Assembly (NCBI GenBank): GCA_021776685.1
Contig: JAJFFJ010000003.1
Coordinates: forward strand, 39,041 to 103,040
Source of the DNA: Alphaproteobacteria bacterium
Lineage (GTDB): Bacteria; Pseudomonadota; Alphaproteobacteria; Bin65
Length of the DNA stretch: 64,000 nt
Reading direction: 5' to 3'
Part shown: piece by piece, positions 33,501 to 41,463 of the stretch
Position numbering within the stretch: the stretch's first letter is position 1
Layout: each line of letters opens with the position of its first letter
Translations under genes and position numbers: made by a program
The notes under the pieces: generated by a model
The model's database searches: none
Told to the model about the DNA's origin: nothing
The model's input: the letters and a program-made list of their open reading frames with translations, nothing else

Positions 33501-34808
33501 CTACTCCACTGCCAGACGCTTTTGTGAGGCGTGCAGCGCCCGGCCCAGATCCGAAATCAGATCATCCGCATCTTCCATACCGACAGACAGGCGAACCAGA
33601 TCCTCGCCAATTCCCGCAGCCTTGAGCGACTCGGCATCCATTTGCTGATGAGTCGTACTTGCCGGATGGATGACCAAGGACTTTGCATCGCCAACATTGG
33701 CCAGGTGGGAGAACAGGTCGAGATTTTCGATGAACGACCGTCCCGCTTCCCGACCACCAACGATACCGAAGCTGAAGATCGCACCGCAGCCCTTGGGCAG
33801 CAATTCCGCCGCGCGGGCCTTGTCCGGATGGGAGTCGAGCTCCGGATAGCTAACCCAGTCCACGGCTGGGTGTTCGTCAAGAAACGCTACCACCTTGCGG
33901 GCGTTATCTACATGACGCTGCATACGCACCGGCAAGGTCTCGACACCTTGCAAAAGATAGAACGCGTTTGCCGGCGACATACATGCGCCGAAGTCACGTA
34001 AACCTTCCGCCCGTGCACGCATCACAAAGGCCGCGGGCCCAAATTCTTCGGCAAAATCGAGACCGTGATAGCCGGCATAAGGCTCGGTCAGCGTGGGAAA
34101 TTTTCCAGACCCTTCCCAGTCGAATGTCCCGCCATCAACGATTGCACCACCGATCGCAACGCCGTGCCCACCGAGAAATTTGGTGACGGAATGCATGACG
34201 AGATCGACGCCATGCTCAATGGGGCGGAACAGGTATGGCGTGGCGAAAGTATTGTCGATCATGAAAGGAATGCCGGCCTCATGTGCGATATCCGCGACCG
34301 CCGGCATGTCCATGATCTCAAGTCCGGGATTTCCCAAGGTCTCACCAAACACCAGGCGCGTGTCCGGGGTGATGGCCTTCCGGAACCCCTCGGTGTTGCG
34401 CGGATCAACAAATGTCGTGGTAATGCCAAACCGGGGCAATGTGTGCATGAACATGTTGTGGCTGCCGCCGTAGATCGAGGCGGACGACACGATATGGCCG
34501 CCCTGCCCCATCAGCGTGGCGATGGCCAGGTGCAGTGCAGCCTGTCCGCTTGACGTGCAGACAGCACCGATGCCGCCCTCCAGTGCCGCCAGACGCTCCT
34601 CTAGCACCGCCACGGTGGGGTTGGAAATGCGCGAATAAATGTGACCGGCGCGTTCCAGGTTGAACAGCGAAGCCGCATATTCCGTATCTGGAAAAACAAA
34701 GGAGGTGCTTTGGTAAATGGGGACTGCCCGGGCACCCGTTGCCGGGTCCGGATGTTGGCCCGCATGCAGGCTTAACGTATCGAAATTCAGGAACATGGAG
34801 TCGGCCAT
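33501..34808 (-). CDS. metY: O-acetylhomoserine aminocarboxypropyltransferase (sulfhydrylase)
   Basis: MetY makes homocysteine from O-acetylhomoserine and sulfide with pyridoxal phosphate. The 435-residue protein has family motifs [29 protein letters not shown], the substrate loop YSRISNPT, and the PLP lysine in [11 protein letters not shown] role in O-succinylhomoserine use (MetZ) is less likely, given the AxAVPIYQxTSF start and the length. The frame is open to 34886, but the ATG at 34808 has an AGGTGG site. It leads the metY/hydrolase/malonyl-CoA decarboxylase operon. A leader stretch resembling a SAM-II riboswitch did not meet its consensus. Confidence 0.9.
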   Translation of the reverse strand: MADSMFLNFDTLSLHAGQHPDPATGARAVPIYQSTSFVFPDTEYAASLFNLERAGHIYSRISNPTVAVLEERLAALEGGIGAVCTSSGQAALHLAIATLMGQGGHIVSSASIYGGSHNMFMHTLPRFGITTTFVDPRNTEGFRKAITPDTRLVFGETLGNPGLEIMDMPAVADIAHEAGIPFMIDNTFATPYLFRPIEHGVDLVMHSVTKFLGGHGVAIGGAIVDGGTFDWEGSGKFPTLTEPYAGYHGLDFAEEFGPAAFVMRARAEGLRDFGACMSPANAFYLLQGVETLPVRMQRHVDNARKVVAFLDEHPAVDWVSYPELDSHPDKARAAELLPKGCGAIFSFGIVGGREAGRSFIENLDLFSHLANVGDAKSLVIHPASTTHQQMDAESLKAAGIGEDLVRLSVGMEDADDLISDLGRALHASQKRLAVE

Positions 34809-34912
34809 CGGTCGCCACCTGTTAGATGATGCGAGGCCGAAACCCTGACGTGCCGTCTTCGGGATTGCAACGGTCAGATTGCCCAAATTACCGGACCGGC
34901 CGCCAATCCTGA

Positions 34913-34949
34913 ATGAAAAAAGAAAAGGACCGCGGACGAGTCCGCGGTC
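34913..34949 (-). terminator. Rho-independent terminator, minus strand
   Basis: A 9-bp stem GACCGCGGA / TCCGCGGTC (34928-34936, 34941-34949) with loop CGAG is followed on the minus strand by TTTTCTTTTTTC (34925-34914). It terminates transcription from the secreted-protein gene at 35074-35649 and insulates metY. Confidence 0.8.
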
Positions 34950-35042
34950 TAAGTGGAGCGAATGTCAGGGAAGTAACACTTCAAGCACCTCAAGAGAGGC
35001 AACTTGGAAGCGCTGTCCACCCGCAGGTTACGAGGCAATGTG

Positions 35043-35057
35043 TTAACGAGACGTTAA
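35043..35057. promoter_or_regulatory. TTAA-N7-TTAA palindrome, CtrA-like site
   Basis: TTAACG-AGA-CGTTAA is a perfect inverted repeat and also fits the CtrA consensus TTAA-N7-TTAA of alphaproteobacteria. It lies just after the stop of the secreted-protein gene and before a terminator, so it is not in a clear promoter position. The match is seen; binding is speculative. Confidence 0.25.
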
Positions 35058-35073
35058 GAAATCTGGCGATAAG

Positions 35074-35649
35074 TCAGCCTGATGCCGGAAATGTTGCATG
35101 TCCGATGGTTCTGCTGCCTTTTCGCAGGCGAATTTGCCACCGCCTCATATCTTTGCTGCTGGCGCAGTTGTTGCCGACACCCAGGACGATAAGGGATACG
35201 CGGGCAGCTTTTGCACCGAAAAGCTTGGCAAGATCGCCAGAAATCGTCGCCTGGCCGAGGGCGCTGTAGGTCTTGAGCAGTTTTGCCCCACCGGCACCGC
35301 CGCGGCCTGCTGCGAACGTAATGTCCAGCACCCGCAGAACCGCCGATTTGGACGGTTTCAGCACAATCCGACCCTTGGCAGATGCGAGCACAATCTGACC
35401 GCCCGTCGCGGAGATCAGACGAATCTTCCGAGCCTCTTCAGGCTCATAACGCGATCCCGGGCCGCCCACCGCAGCCACACCACGCCGCTGGTTGGTTGCC
35501 CGCAAAGCCGCCATCACCTTATCGGACGTCACGATCGATACGCGCCAAGCGCCCTGCTCGGCACAACAAGCACACGCGTAAGCCGTGGTTGTGGGACTGG
35601 CGGTGAACGCCGCGAGGGGCACAAATGCCGCCATCAGCATCTTACGCAT
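35074..35649 (-). CDS. Secreted protein with Cys-Ala-Cys-Cys motif, unknown function
   Basis: The 191-residue protein has a signal peptide (MRKMLMAAFVPLAAFTASPTTTAYA) and an immediate CACCAEQGAW motif at the mature N-terminus. A valine-, glycine- and lysine-rich body with no recognised domain follows. The cysteine cluster could bind a metal or form disulfides; that is inference. The ATG at 35649 has an AAGGAA ribosome binding site. A plus-strand frame of similar length overlaps it but has no signal peptide or ribosome binding site, so I take the minus strand as coding. A terminator follows at 34913-34949. Confidence 0.7.
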   Translation of the reverse strand: MRKMLMAAFVPLAAFTASPTTTAYACACCAEQGAWRVSIVTSDKVMAALRATNQRRGVAAVGGPGSRYEPEEARKIRLISATGGQIVLASAKGRIVLKPSKSAVLRVLDITFAAGRGGAGGAKLLKTYSALGQATISGDLAKLFGAKAARVSLIVLGVGNNCASSKDMRRWQIRLRKGSRTIGHATFPASG

Positions 35650-35700
35650 AACCTGTTCCTTTATTGCGACATACGTTGACAGCGCGCGAAACGCAGATGC

Positions 35701-36183
35701 TCAGGTATCGTTCCGTGGCCAGGGCAAACTGCCAAATGGCACACCTTCTTCCAGCAACTCTTCCGCTTCTTCCGGCGTGGTCTCACCATAGATCCCCCGC
35801 TCGTCGGTTTCGCCGTGGTGAATCTTGCGCGCTTCGTCCGCGAACCGATCCCCCACATAATCCGAATTCTTTTCGACGTAGCGGCGCAACATATGGAGCG
35901 CTTCCCGCACCTGGCCAGCGAGCGCGACTTCTTTCGTCGGGGCCGAGGAAACAACGCTGGTTTCCCCAGCATCAGGAGGCGGCATATCATCAACAGCCGG
36001 CGCGGTACGCCGCTTTTTCGAACCTGCGATGGCCGGCGCCATGGGCGCCTTGATCACGGTCGAATCATTGCAGTCCACGCACGCGACGAGCCCCGCCGAC
36101 ATTTGGTCGTCACAGCTCTCACTGTTGCCAAACCAAGCGTCGAATCGATGGCCGCTGCTGCATTGAAGCGTGTATTTGATCAT
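35701..36183 (-). CDS. DUF1178-family protein
   Basis: The 160-residue protein begins MIKYTLQCSSGHRFDAWFGNSESCDDQ, typical of DUF1178, with a zinc-ribbon-like CVDC (C35, C38) and the APMAPAI segment. The family has no experimentally established function. In alphaproteobacteria it usually sits beside grxC, nitrilase and comF genes. Here those genes are about 4-6 kb away (39.6-42.3 kb), with peroxiredoxin, methyltransferase and SDR genes between. The gene appears to be transcribed alone. Confidence 0.88.
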   Translation of the reverse strand: MIKYTLQCSSGHRFDAWFGNSESCDDQMSAGLVACVDCNDSTVIKAPMAPAIAGSKKRRTAPAVDDMPPPDAGETSVVSSAPTKEVALAGQVREALHMLRRYVEKNSDYVGDRFADEARKIHHGETDERGIYGETTPEEAEELLEEGVPFGSLPWPRNDT

Positions 36184-36346
36184 GAGCGAGGCTTATCAGT
36201 ACCTGTTGCTAAGGGCCAGACGTCAAATTGTCGGCGGCCTGACCAATTCGGGATTTAGGTGCGGTTTGCAGGCTTTCAATAAGGCCATCACCAGGATTGA
36301 CAAGGGTCACGACCGAGCGAGGGACCGATAAAATGCGGTCGCCATA

Positions 36347-36382
36347 TTGCCAAAATCGTCTGGCACACTATTAATCATAGTG
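36347..36382 (+). promoter_or_regulatory. Putative peroxiredoxin promoter with palindrome
   Basis: TTGCCA (36347-36352) and TATTAA (36369-36374) are 16 bases apart, suiting a sigma-70 promoter about 85 bases before the peroxiredoxin start. The perfect inverted repeat CACTAT-N5-ATAGTG (36366-36382) overlaps the -10 element. Its CTAT/ATAG half-sites recall OxyR, although the spacing is 5 rather than 7. The regulator is unknown. Confidence 0.45.
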
Positions 36383-36460
36383 ACAATAAAAGGTCTGGAT
36401 GGTGGCTTCGCCGTACCGGTGAAGCGGGAAACAGACACACTCACTTTTTGGGAGAAGCTT

Positions 36461-37120
36461 ATGGCTCTGACAATTGGCGATACCGCCCCCGATTTCACCG
36501 CCGACACTACTGCCGGCAATATCAGTTTCCACGACTTCGTTGGTGATGGCTGGTGCGTGCTGTTTTCGCATCCGAAAGACTTCACGCCGGTCTGCACAAC
36601 CGAGCTCGGCTATATGGCAGGGCTGACCCCTGAATTCACAAAACGCAACTGCAAGATTGTCGGCCTCAGTGTCGACACCGTCGCCGATCACAATGCCTGG
36701 TCCAAGGATATCGAGGAAAGCCAGGGCCACGCCGTGAAATACCCGATGATCGGCGATTCCGACCTCAAGGTCGCGAAGCTCTATGGCATGCTGCCGTCAG
36801 ACGCTGGCGATAGTTCGGAAGGCCGCACCGCCGCCGACAACGCGACCGTTCGTTCGGTGTTCATCATCGGTCCCGACAAGAAGGTCAAGGCGACGATCAC
36901 ATATCCCATGAGCACCGGCCGCAACTTCGACGAAGTGTTGCGCCTGGTCGACTCCTGCCAGCTGACCGCGAACCACCAGGTCGCAACGCCGGTCAATTGG
37001 CAACAGGGTGAAGACGTCATCATTGTCCCCGCGATCTCTGACGAGCAGGCCAAGGAAAAGTATCCGGACGGATGGCGCGCACCGAAGCCGTATCTGCGTT
37101 TCGTGCCGCAACCTCAATAG
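36461..37120 (+). CDS. 1-Cys peroxiredoxin (Prx6 type)
   Basis: The 219-residue enzyme reduces hydrogen and organic peroxides. It has the peroxidatic cysteine C45 in HPKDFTPVCTTELG and the Prx6-type C-terminal region (RSVFIIGPDKKVKATITYPMSTGRNFDEVLR, CQLTANHQVATPVNWQQGEDVIIVP). No second conserved resolving cysteine typical of 2-Cys enzymes is seen. The open frame starts at 36347, but the ATG at 36461 (MALTIGDTAPDF) is the family start. A promoter with a palindrome lies upstream and a strong terminator downstream, so the gene is an independently regulated unit. Confidence 0.95.
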   Translation: MALTIGDTAPDFTADTTAGNISFHDFVGDGWCVLFSHPKDFTPVCTTELGYMAGLTPEFTKRNCKIVGLSVDTVADHNAWSKDIEESQGHAVKYPMIGDSDLKVAKLYGMLPSDAGDSSEGRTAADNATVRSVFIIGPDKKVKATITYPMSTGRNFDEVLRLVDSCQLTANHQVATPVNWQQGEDVIIVPAISDEQAKEKYPDGWRAPKPYLRFVPQPQ

Positions 37121-37140
37121 GCACGCAACGGTCCACAAGA

Positions 37141-37173
37141 AGCCCGGCCATATCAGTTGGCCGGGCTTTTTTT
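37141..37173 (+). terminator. Rho-independent terminator after the peroxiredoxin gene
   Basis: AGCCCGGCCA (37141-37150) and TGGCCGGGCT (37158-37167) form a 10-bp stem followed by seven T. It lies 20 bases after the stop. Confidence 0.92.
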
Positions 37174-37226
37174 GGCCCTCCCAATATGCAAAGTTGCGCC
37201 ACCATTGACTGTCCGGCGACCGTCCC

Positions 37227-37700
37227 ATGTGGAAAAGAAAAAAAGCCAAAGACAATGACCGGGTGGAGCCCCAGGTGACCCAGCCGGCGCCCCCGCTGGA
37301 TGAAGCGCCGACCCAGCCGGCTCCACGGCTGGAACCGGACGATGCAACGGTGTGGCAAGGTCAGCCAGTTGCGGACCAGCCTTCGGACACTCCAGATGAA
37401 AATTCAGGGCGACCGGATGCACCTCATCCCGCTGACGCTGATGCGCCTACAGTGGCGATTGCACCTGAATATGAGCGCAAGCTGCCAGATGCACCGAGCG
37501 TGAACGAAAGCGTCGAGGAAACACCGCAACACTCGCCATCGCATGGGGGTGAGGAAACGGTCCAAGTGGGCCGCCGACCGCCGTTGGACCCTACAGAACC
37601 GCCAGCGCTGCGAGCTCCTCCGGCGACCGATGCCGGTGACGAAGATGGATCCGCATCAGATCTGGACCCGACAATTCCGATGGGCCGCCGTCGGAGCTGA
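37227..37700 (+). CDS. Proline/acid-rich disordered protein with repeated T(V/I)xx(G/A) motifs
   Basis: The 157-residue protein has a basic N-terminus (MWKRKKAK) and is otherwise rich in Pro, Asp, Glu and Ala, predicted to be disordered. Short motifs recur about every 35 residues: ATVWQG, PTVAIA, ETVQVGRR and PTIPMGRR. These resemble threonine-centred sites bound by FHA domains or phosphorylated by Ser/Thr kinases, but no such gene is visible here. It has no recognised domain. It is convergent with the methyltransferase gene, just 3 bases from its end. I think it is a real gene but am not certain. Confidence 0.55.
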   Translation: MWKRKKAKDNDRVEPQVTQPAPPLDEAPTQPAPRLEPDDATVWQGQPVADQPSDTPDENSGRPDAPHPADADAPTVAIAPEYERKLPDAPSVNESVEETPQHSPSHGGEETVQVGRRPPLDPTEPPALRAPPATDAGDEDGSASDLDPTIPMGRRRS

Positions 37701-37703
37701 CAC

Positions 37704-38624
37704 CTAGCTCGTTTGCGGGTCTTGCTCTGTTGCTCCCAGTGCATCAGCAAGCCTGCTGGTGGCCGACCCTGGCAACATCGGTCGCGGCTGGCCCGGCGCG
37801 GGCGCCCAGCCGGTCAGGTAGACAATGTCGAATGTTGCGTGCAAGCGGCCCGCCTTGTCAGTAAATTGATCAAGATATTTTTCCGCCATCGTCAGGAAAG
37901 TTTGACGGCGGGAAAAGGTCCGGCGTCGGCCCATCAGTGCGTTGGTTTCCCCCATCCGCCGCAGATCGTGCATCAGGGCGAATGCGTGCTCGTAGGTGAC
38001 CGTAATCGTGTCCCGGTCCACAACGGGCAAGGCAAAGCCCGCGCGTTGCAAGAGGGCGCCCGCGTCGCGCACGTCCGTAAAAGGTGCGATCCTCGGACCC
38101 AGACCACCCTCAACTTCAACCTCAGCTTCCGTGATGGCCTGGCGCAGTTCCGTCAACGTGTTCCCACCAAGGATGGCTGCGAGGAACAGGCCATCCGGGC
38201 GTATCGCGCGGCATATCTGGATCAGTGCGCCTGGCAGGTCGTTGACGCAATGCAAGCCCAGACACGAAATCACGAGATCAACCGACTCGTCAGCCAGCGG
38301 GAGGCATTCGTCGTCCGCGACGACTGCCGGGACAAACCGATTGGCATGCCGCGCGTCCCGGGCGAATTTTTCGGAAAGATCGAACTGATAGGCGCGCGCG
38401 AGGCCTGGATGAGCGAGCAATCGGCGCGTCAGTTGTCCCCGCCGGGCAGAGATGTCCACGGCGACAGGAAATTCCCGGCGAACATCGCCAAGGCGGTCCA
38501 GCAGTCGGTCCGCGACTTCCTCGAACAGGAACTCACCATTCCGGTCAGCATCCCATAATCTGGCCGCACGATCCCGGTTCTTGCGTACCGCGCTACGATC
38601 GAACAGGCGCGCACCATCTGTCAT
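37704..38624 (-). CDS. SAM-dependent methyltransferase, BioC/NDUFAF5-like
   Basis: The 306-residue protein begins with the NDUFAF5/BioC-type segment LFDRSAVRKNRDRAARLW. It continues with a class-I methyltransferase core: VAVDISARRGQLTRRLL, FVPAVVADDECLPLADESVDLVISCLGLHCVNDLPGALIQICRAIRPDGLFLAAILGG. A C-terminal segment with LRRMGETNALMGRRRTFSRR is typical of the NDUFAF5 group. The mitochondrial relative hydroxylates an arginine of complex I, while BioC acts in biotin synthesis. No other bio genes are nearby, so the NDUFAF5-like role is favoured. It lies 45 bases downstream of the SDR gene. Confidence 0.87.
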   Translation of the reverse strand: MTDGARLFDRSAVRKNRDRAARLWDADRNGEFLFEEVADRLLDRLGDVRREFPVAVDISARRGQLTRRLLAHPGLARAYQFDLSEKFARDARHANRFVPAVVADDECLPLADESVDLVISCLGLHCVNDLPGALIQICRAIRPDGLFLAAILGGNTLTELRQAITEAEVEVEGGLGPRIAPFTDVRDAGALLQRAGFALPVVDRDTITVTYEHAFALMHDLRRMGETNALMGRRRTFSRRQTFLTMAEKYLDQFTDKAGRLHATFDIVYLTGWAPAPGQPRPMLPGSATSRLADALGATEQDPQTS

Positions 38625-38669
38625 CCATTCAGCGCCTTCGCCCGGCCCAGGAACGGGCCACGGGGAGCG

Positions 38670-39425
38670 CTAAAGGAAAGTGGTTCCGCCATCGACCATG
38701 ATCGTCTGGCCGGTAACGAACTTACTAGCGTCGCTGGCCAAATACAGGATGGTACCCACAAGATCTTCTGGCTCGAGGTTGGCCTGAAGCGCCTGCCCCG
38801 CCTTCACCACCTGGAGCGCTTTGTCCTTCTTGTCGCCAAAGAATTGCTCGGTGCCAGGCGTCACGACCGCACTGGGGCCAACGGCATTGACGCGAATCCA
38901 GTCCCGGCCCAGTTCACGGGCCATGGCCCGCGTCATGCCGATAACCGCTGCCTTCGATGCGGAATAGTGGAGGGCAAAGGGCAGCCCATAAACGGCTGCC
39001 AAAGACGAAATATTGATGATACTGCCACCGCCGCCAGTCCGCATGTGGGGGATTACGGCGCGCGATGTATTCCAGATGCCTTTGACGTTAACGTTCATGC
39101 AGGCATCCCATTGGTCGCTGTCGATATCCTCAATGCGCCCGCCCTTGAGCGTGCCATAGAGCGCCGCATTGTTTACCAACACATCGACCCCGCCATATTC
39201 CTCGACGGTTTTTGCGACCACCTTTTCAACCTGTTCAAAGTCGGTCACATCCATTTCCGCCGCGAAAGCCTTTCCAGGACCGTACATGGCGTCGACAGTT
39301 TCATCGCAACTGGACACATCTGCTGCGACGACATTCATGCCCATTTCGTACATTCGCCGCGCATATTGCTGGCCAATACCCTGGGCCGCGCCCGTCACAA
39401 TTGCTGTCTTGCCAATAAGGTTCAC
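38670..39425 (-). CDS. Short-chain dehydrogenase/reductase
   Basis: The 251-residue SDR has the NAD(P)-binding motif TGAAQGIGQQ near the N-terminus, the structural motif NNAALYG, the catalytic Ser in IINISSLAAVYG, and the YxxxK motif in HYSASKAAV. The end MVDGGTTFL is typical. The acidic residue in VVAADVSS favours NAD. The substrate is not resolved: alcohols, 3-oxoacyl or steroid-like compounds are possible. The frame is open up to 39575, but the GTG at 39425 has a GGGGAGA site and starts at MNLIGKTAIVTG. It is divergent from comF (148 bases). Confidence 0.92.
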   Translation of the reverse strand: MNLIGKTAIVTGAAQGIGQQYARRMYEMGMNVVAADVSSCDETVDAMYGPGKAFAAEMDVTDFEQVEKVVAKTVEEYGGVDVLVNNAALYGTLKGGRIEDIDSDQWDACMNVNVKGIWNTSRAVIPHMRTGGGGSIINISSLAAVYGLPFALHYSASKAAVIGMTRAMARELGRDWIRVNAVGPSAVVTPGTEQFFGDKKDKALQVVKAGQALQANLEPEDLVGTILYLASDASKFVTGQTIMVDGGTTFL

Positions 39426-39573
39426 TGGATTTCTCCCCGGATGTCCCGTGTTTCCGTTGCCTTCGATATGGCAGGAGTCGGCTGCCCCCACAAGCGGTGG
39501 AGCATTGACTCGGACAATCTGCCTACCAAAAATTGCGCCGCACGAAGCGATCCAATAACTCGCCCTCAAACAC

Positions 39574-40326
39574 ATGCCAATGCCGATAGCAAATCTGCGG
39601 CAATATCTGCGTAACGGACTCGATCTGTTGCTGCCACCTCAGTGCCTTTCGTGCGGTACGATTGTCGTCGGGGACGCGGGCTTGTGTAGCGACTGTTGGG
39701 ACAACATTGCCTTTTTGGGGCCACCACAATGTCCGCGTTGCGGGTTCCCGTTTGAATTTGAAATGGGAGAGGACGTGTTGTGCGGCGCATGCCTGAGGGC
39801 GCCGCCGGCGTTTGACCGATGCCGCGCCGCCTTCCGGTATCATGAAGAATCCCGGAAACTGATTCTCGACTTCAAGCATGGGGACCGAACCTACCTGGCG
39901 CCGGCACTGGCTCGCTTGCTCTATCAGGCGGGGCGGGATTTGGTGAACAGTGCAAACGTCATCGTGCCTGTACCTCTGCACCGATGGAGACTGGCAAGGC
40001 GGCGATTCAATCAGTCCGGCCTTCTCGCGATAGAACTTGGCAAGTTGTCTGGCAGACCGGTGCTCAGCGATGCCGTTTTGCGCCACAGGGCCACCCAATC
40101 CCAGGGTGGCCTGAACCGGCGGGCACGAAACCGCAATGTTCGGGGCGCCTTCCGAATACGGGCTTCGGCCCGGGAAAAACTTCGGGGCAAAAGGGTGCTA
40201 TTGATCGATGACGTGTTCACAACGGGTGCCACAGTCAACGCGGCAACCCGCTGCCTGTTGCGCGGCGGCGCAGCCGCGGTGGATATACTTACACTCGCCC
40301 GCGTTGTCCGGCCCGCCCACGTATAG
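39574..40326 (+). CDS. comF: ComF-family phosphoribosyltransferase-like protein
   Basis: The 250-residue protein has an N-terminal zinc-binding region with four CxxC pairs (CLSCG, CSDCW, CPRCG, CGACL). A PRTase domain follows, with VPVPLHRWRLARRRFNQS and the PRPP loop VLLIDDVFTTGAT. ComF relatives take part in DNA uptake and in DNA repair or transformation-linked processes, but in alphaproteobacteria the role is not settled. It is usually beside grxC and a nitrilase; here a Crp/Fnr gene sits between comF and grxC. No clear ribosome binding site is seen at either in-frame ATG (39574 or 39580). Confidence 0.92.
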   Translation: MPMPIANLRQYLRNGLDLLLPPQCLSCGTIVVGDAGLCSDCWDNIAFLGPPQCPRCGFPFEFEMGEDVLCGACLRAPPAFDRCRAAFRYHEESRKLILDFKHGDRTYLAPALARLLYQAGRDLVNSANVIVPVPLHRWRLARRRFNQSGLLAIELGKLSGRPVLSDAVLRHRATQSQGGLNRRARNRNVRGAFRIRASAREKLRGKRVLLIDDVFTTGATVNAATRCLLRGGAAAVDILTLARVVRPAHV

Positions 40327-40425
40327 CACGCAATTCACACTGACGTTCAGCGCCGCTGATGTGATAGAGATATCGGAAATCGGCTCACTCGCCGCAAAGA
40401 AGCGACGCCACAAAAAGAGGGAACC

Positions 40426-41127
40426 ATGGCATCTGAAGGCCACACACTGGCGAGTGCTGCGCTCATCGGCAGTCTACCCGATGAAGAGCGCCTTTCATTC
40501 GAGCAACAATGCGCCTGGCAGGAGTATAAGGCCGGCTCGCAAATCATTGATCGGGACAGCGACACCCGCCAGGTCTATTTCGTGACGACCGGTACGGTTC
40601 GCGTCGTCAACTATTCCATGTCCGGCCGTGAGGTCAGCTACGACGACATTCACGCTGGCGGATTCTTCGGAGAGTTGGCGGCAATCGACGGCAAACCCCG
40701 ATCAGCCAATGTCGTGGCAATCAAAAAATCCGTGATCGCCTCCGTAAGCGGCGAGGTATTCCTCCGATTTGTCACGTCGAACCCCGACATGGCGATGGGC
40801 TTGCTGGATCGACTGGTTATGATTATCCGGGGCGGCACCGACCGCATCATGGATTTGACCACCCTTGGCGCCTATCATCGGGTTTATGCAGAATTGCTTC
40901 GGCTCGCTCGCGATGCCGGCGGCATGGGCGACGACGGTAGTGGTGTCATCCGAGAGTTACCAACCCACTCCTCACTTGCCAGCCGGGTGGGCACGACGCG
41001 GGAAACGGTCGCCAGGGCGATCGGCGAGCTTACGCGCCGTGAAGTCGCTGAAAAGCGCGGTAAGGGTTTGTTTTTCTCGGATTATGAGGAGCTGGAAGAC
41101 ATCGTCGAAGGCGGCGAGGTCGACTGA
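40426..41127 (+). CDS. Crp/Fnr-family transcriptional regulator
   Basis: The 233-residue regulator has a cyclic-nucleotide-binding-type sensor domain (about 15-135, with GTVRVVNYSMSGREVSYDDIHAGGFFGELAAIDGKPRSANVVAI) and a C-terminal helix-turn-helix (about 180-215: THSSLASRVGTTRETVARAIGELTRREV). Only one cysteine is present in the N-terminal part, so an Fnr-type iron-sulfur cluster is unlikely. The phosphate-binding pattern GELAAIDGKPRSA resembles true cAMP-type pockets. It lies between comF and grxC, an uncommon insertion in this conserved cluster. The effector and targets are unknown. Confidence 0.92.
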   Translation: MASEGHTLASAALIGSLPDEERLSFEQQCAWQEYKAGSQIIDRDSDTRQVYFVTTGTVRVVNYSMSGREVSYDDIHAGGFFGELAAIDGKPRSANVVAIKKSVIASVSGEVFLRFVTSNPDMAMGLLDRLVMIIRGGTDRIMDLTTLGAYHRVYAELLRLARDAGGMGDDGSGVIRELPTHSSLASRVGTTRETVARAIGELTRREVAEKRGKGLFFSDYEELEDIVEGGEVD

Positions 41128-41205
41128 CGGGGCTCGACATCTGGATCGGGCCTCCTAAATCAATGGAATGGCTCGCATTGCTTCCAAAAGGCGCGTTTGC
41201 AAACC

Positions 41206-41463
41206 ATGGCGAAAATTGAACTCTATACTGGAGCGCTCTGTCCATACTGTTCCATGGCTAGGAAACTTCTGAAAAAGAAGGGCGTCGATTTCCAGGAAGT
41301 TGACGTGACATTCAAACCCAAGCTGCGCAAGGAAATGTCGGCACGCGCCGGCAGGTCGTCCGTGCCGCAGATCTGGATCGACGACCAGCATGTAGGCGGC
41401 TGCGACGAGCTCTACGCCTTGGACAATTCTGGCGAGCTCGACAAACTTCTCGCACAAGGCTGA
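41206..41463 (+). CDS. grxC: Glutaredoxin 3
   Basis: The 85-residue glutaredoxin has the dithiol active site CPYC (C12, C15) and the glutathione-binding pieces SVPQIWIDDQHVGGCDEL. It reduces mixed disulfides with glutathione. The ATG at 41206 (MAKIELYTGALCPYC) is the family start; an in-frame ATG at 41197 adds only three residues. Its stop shares bases with the start of the nitrilase gene (1-base overlap), so the two are translationally coupled. Confidence 0.96.
   Translation: MAKIELYTGALCPYCSMARKLLKKKGVDFQEVDVTFKPKLRKEMSARAGRSSVPQIWIDDQHVGGCDELYALDNSGELDKLLAQG

Noticed and set aside
34809-34930. A SAM-II-like riboswitch before metY
   Set aside because: A GGTAATTTG and a TTGCA occur in the leader, but the P1 pairing after TTGCA and the terminal GCTAAA box are missing, so the consensus is not met.
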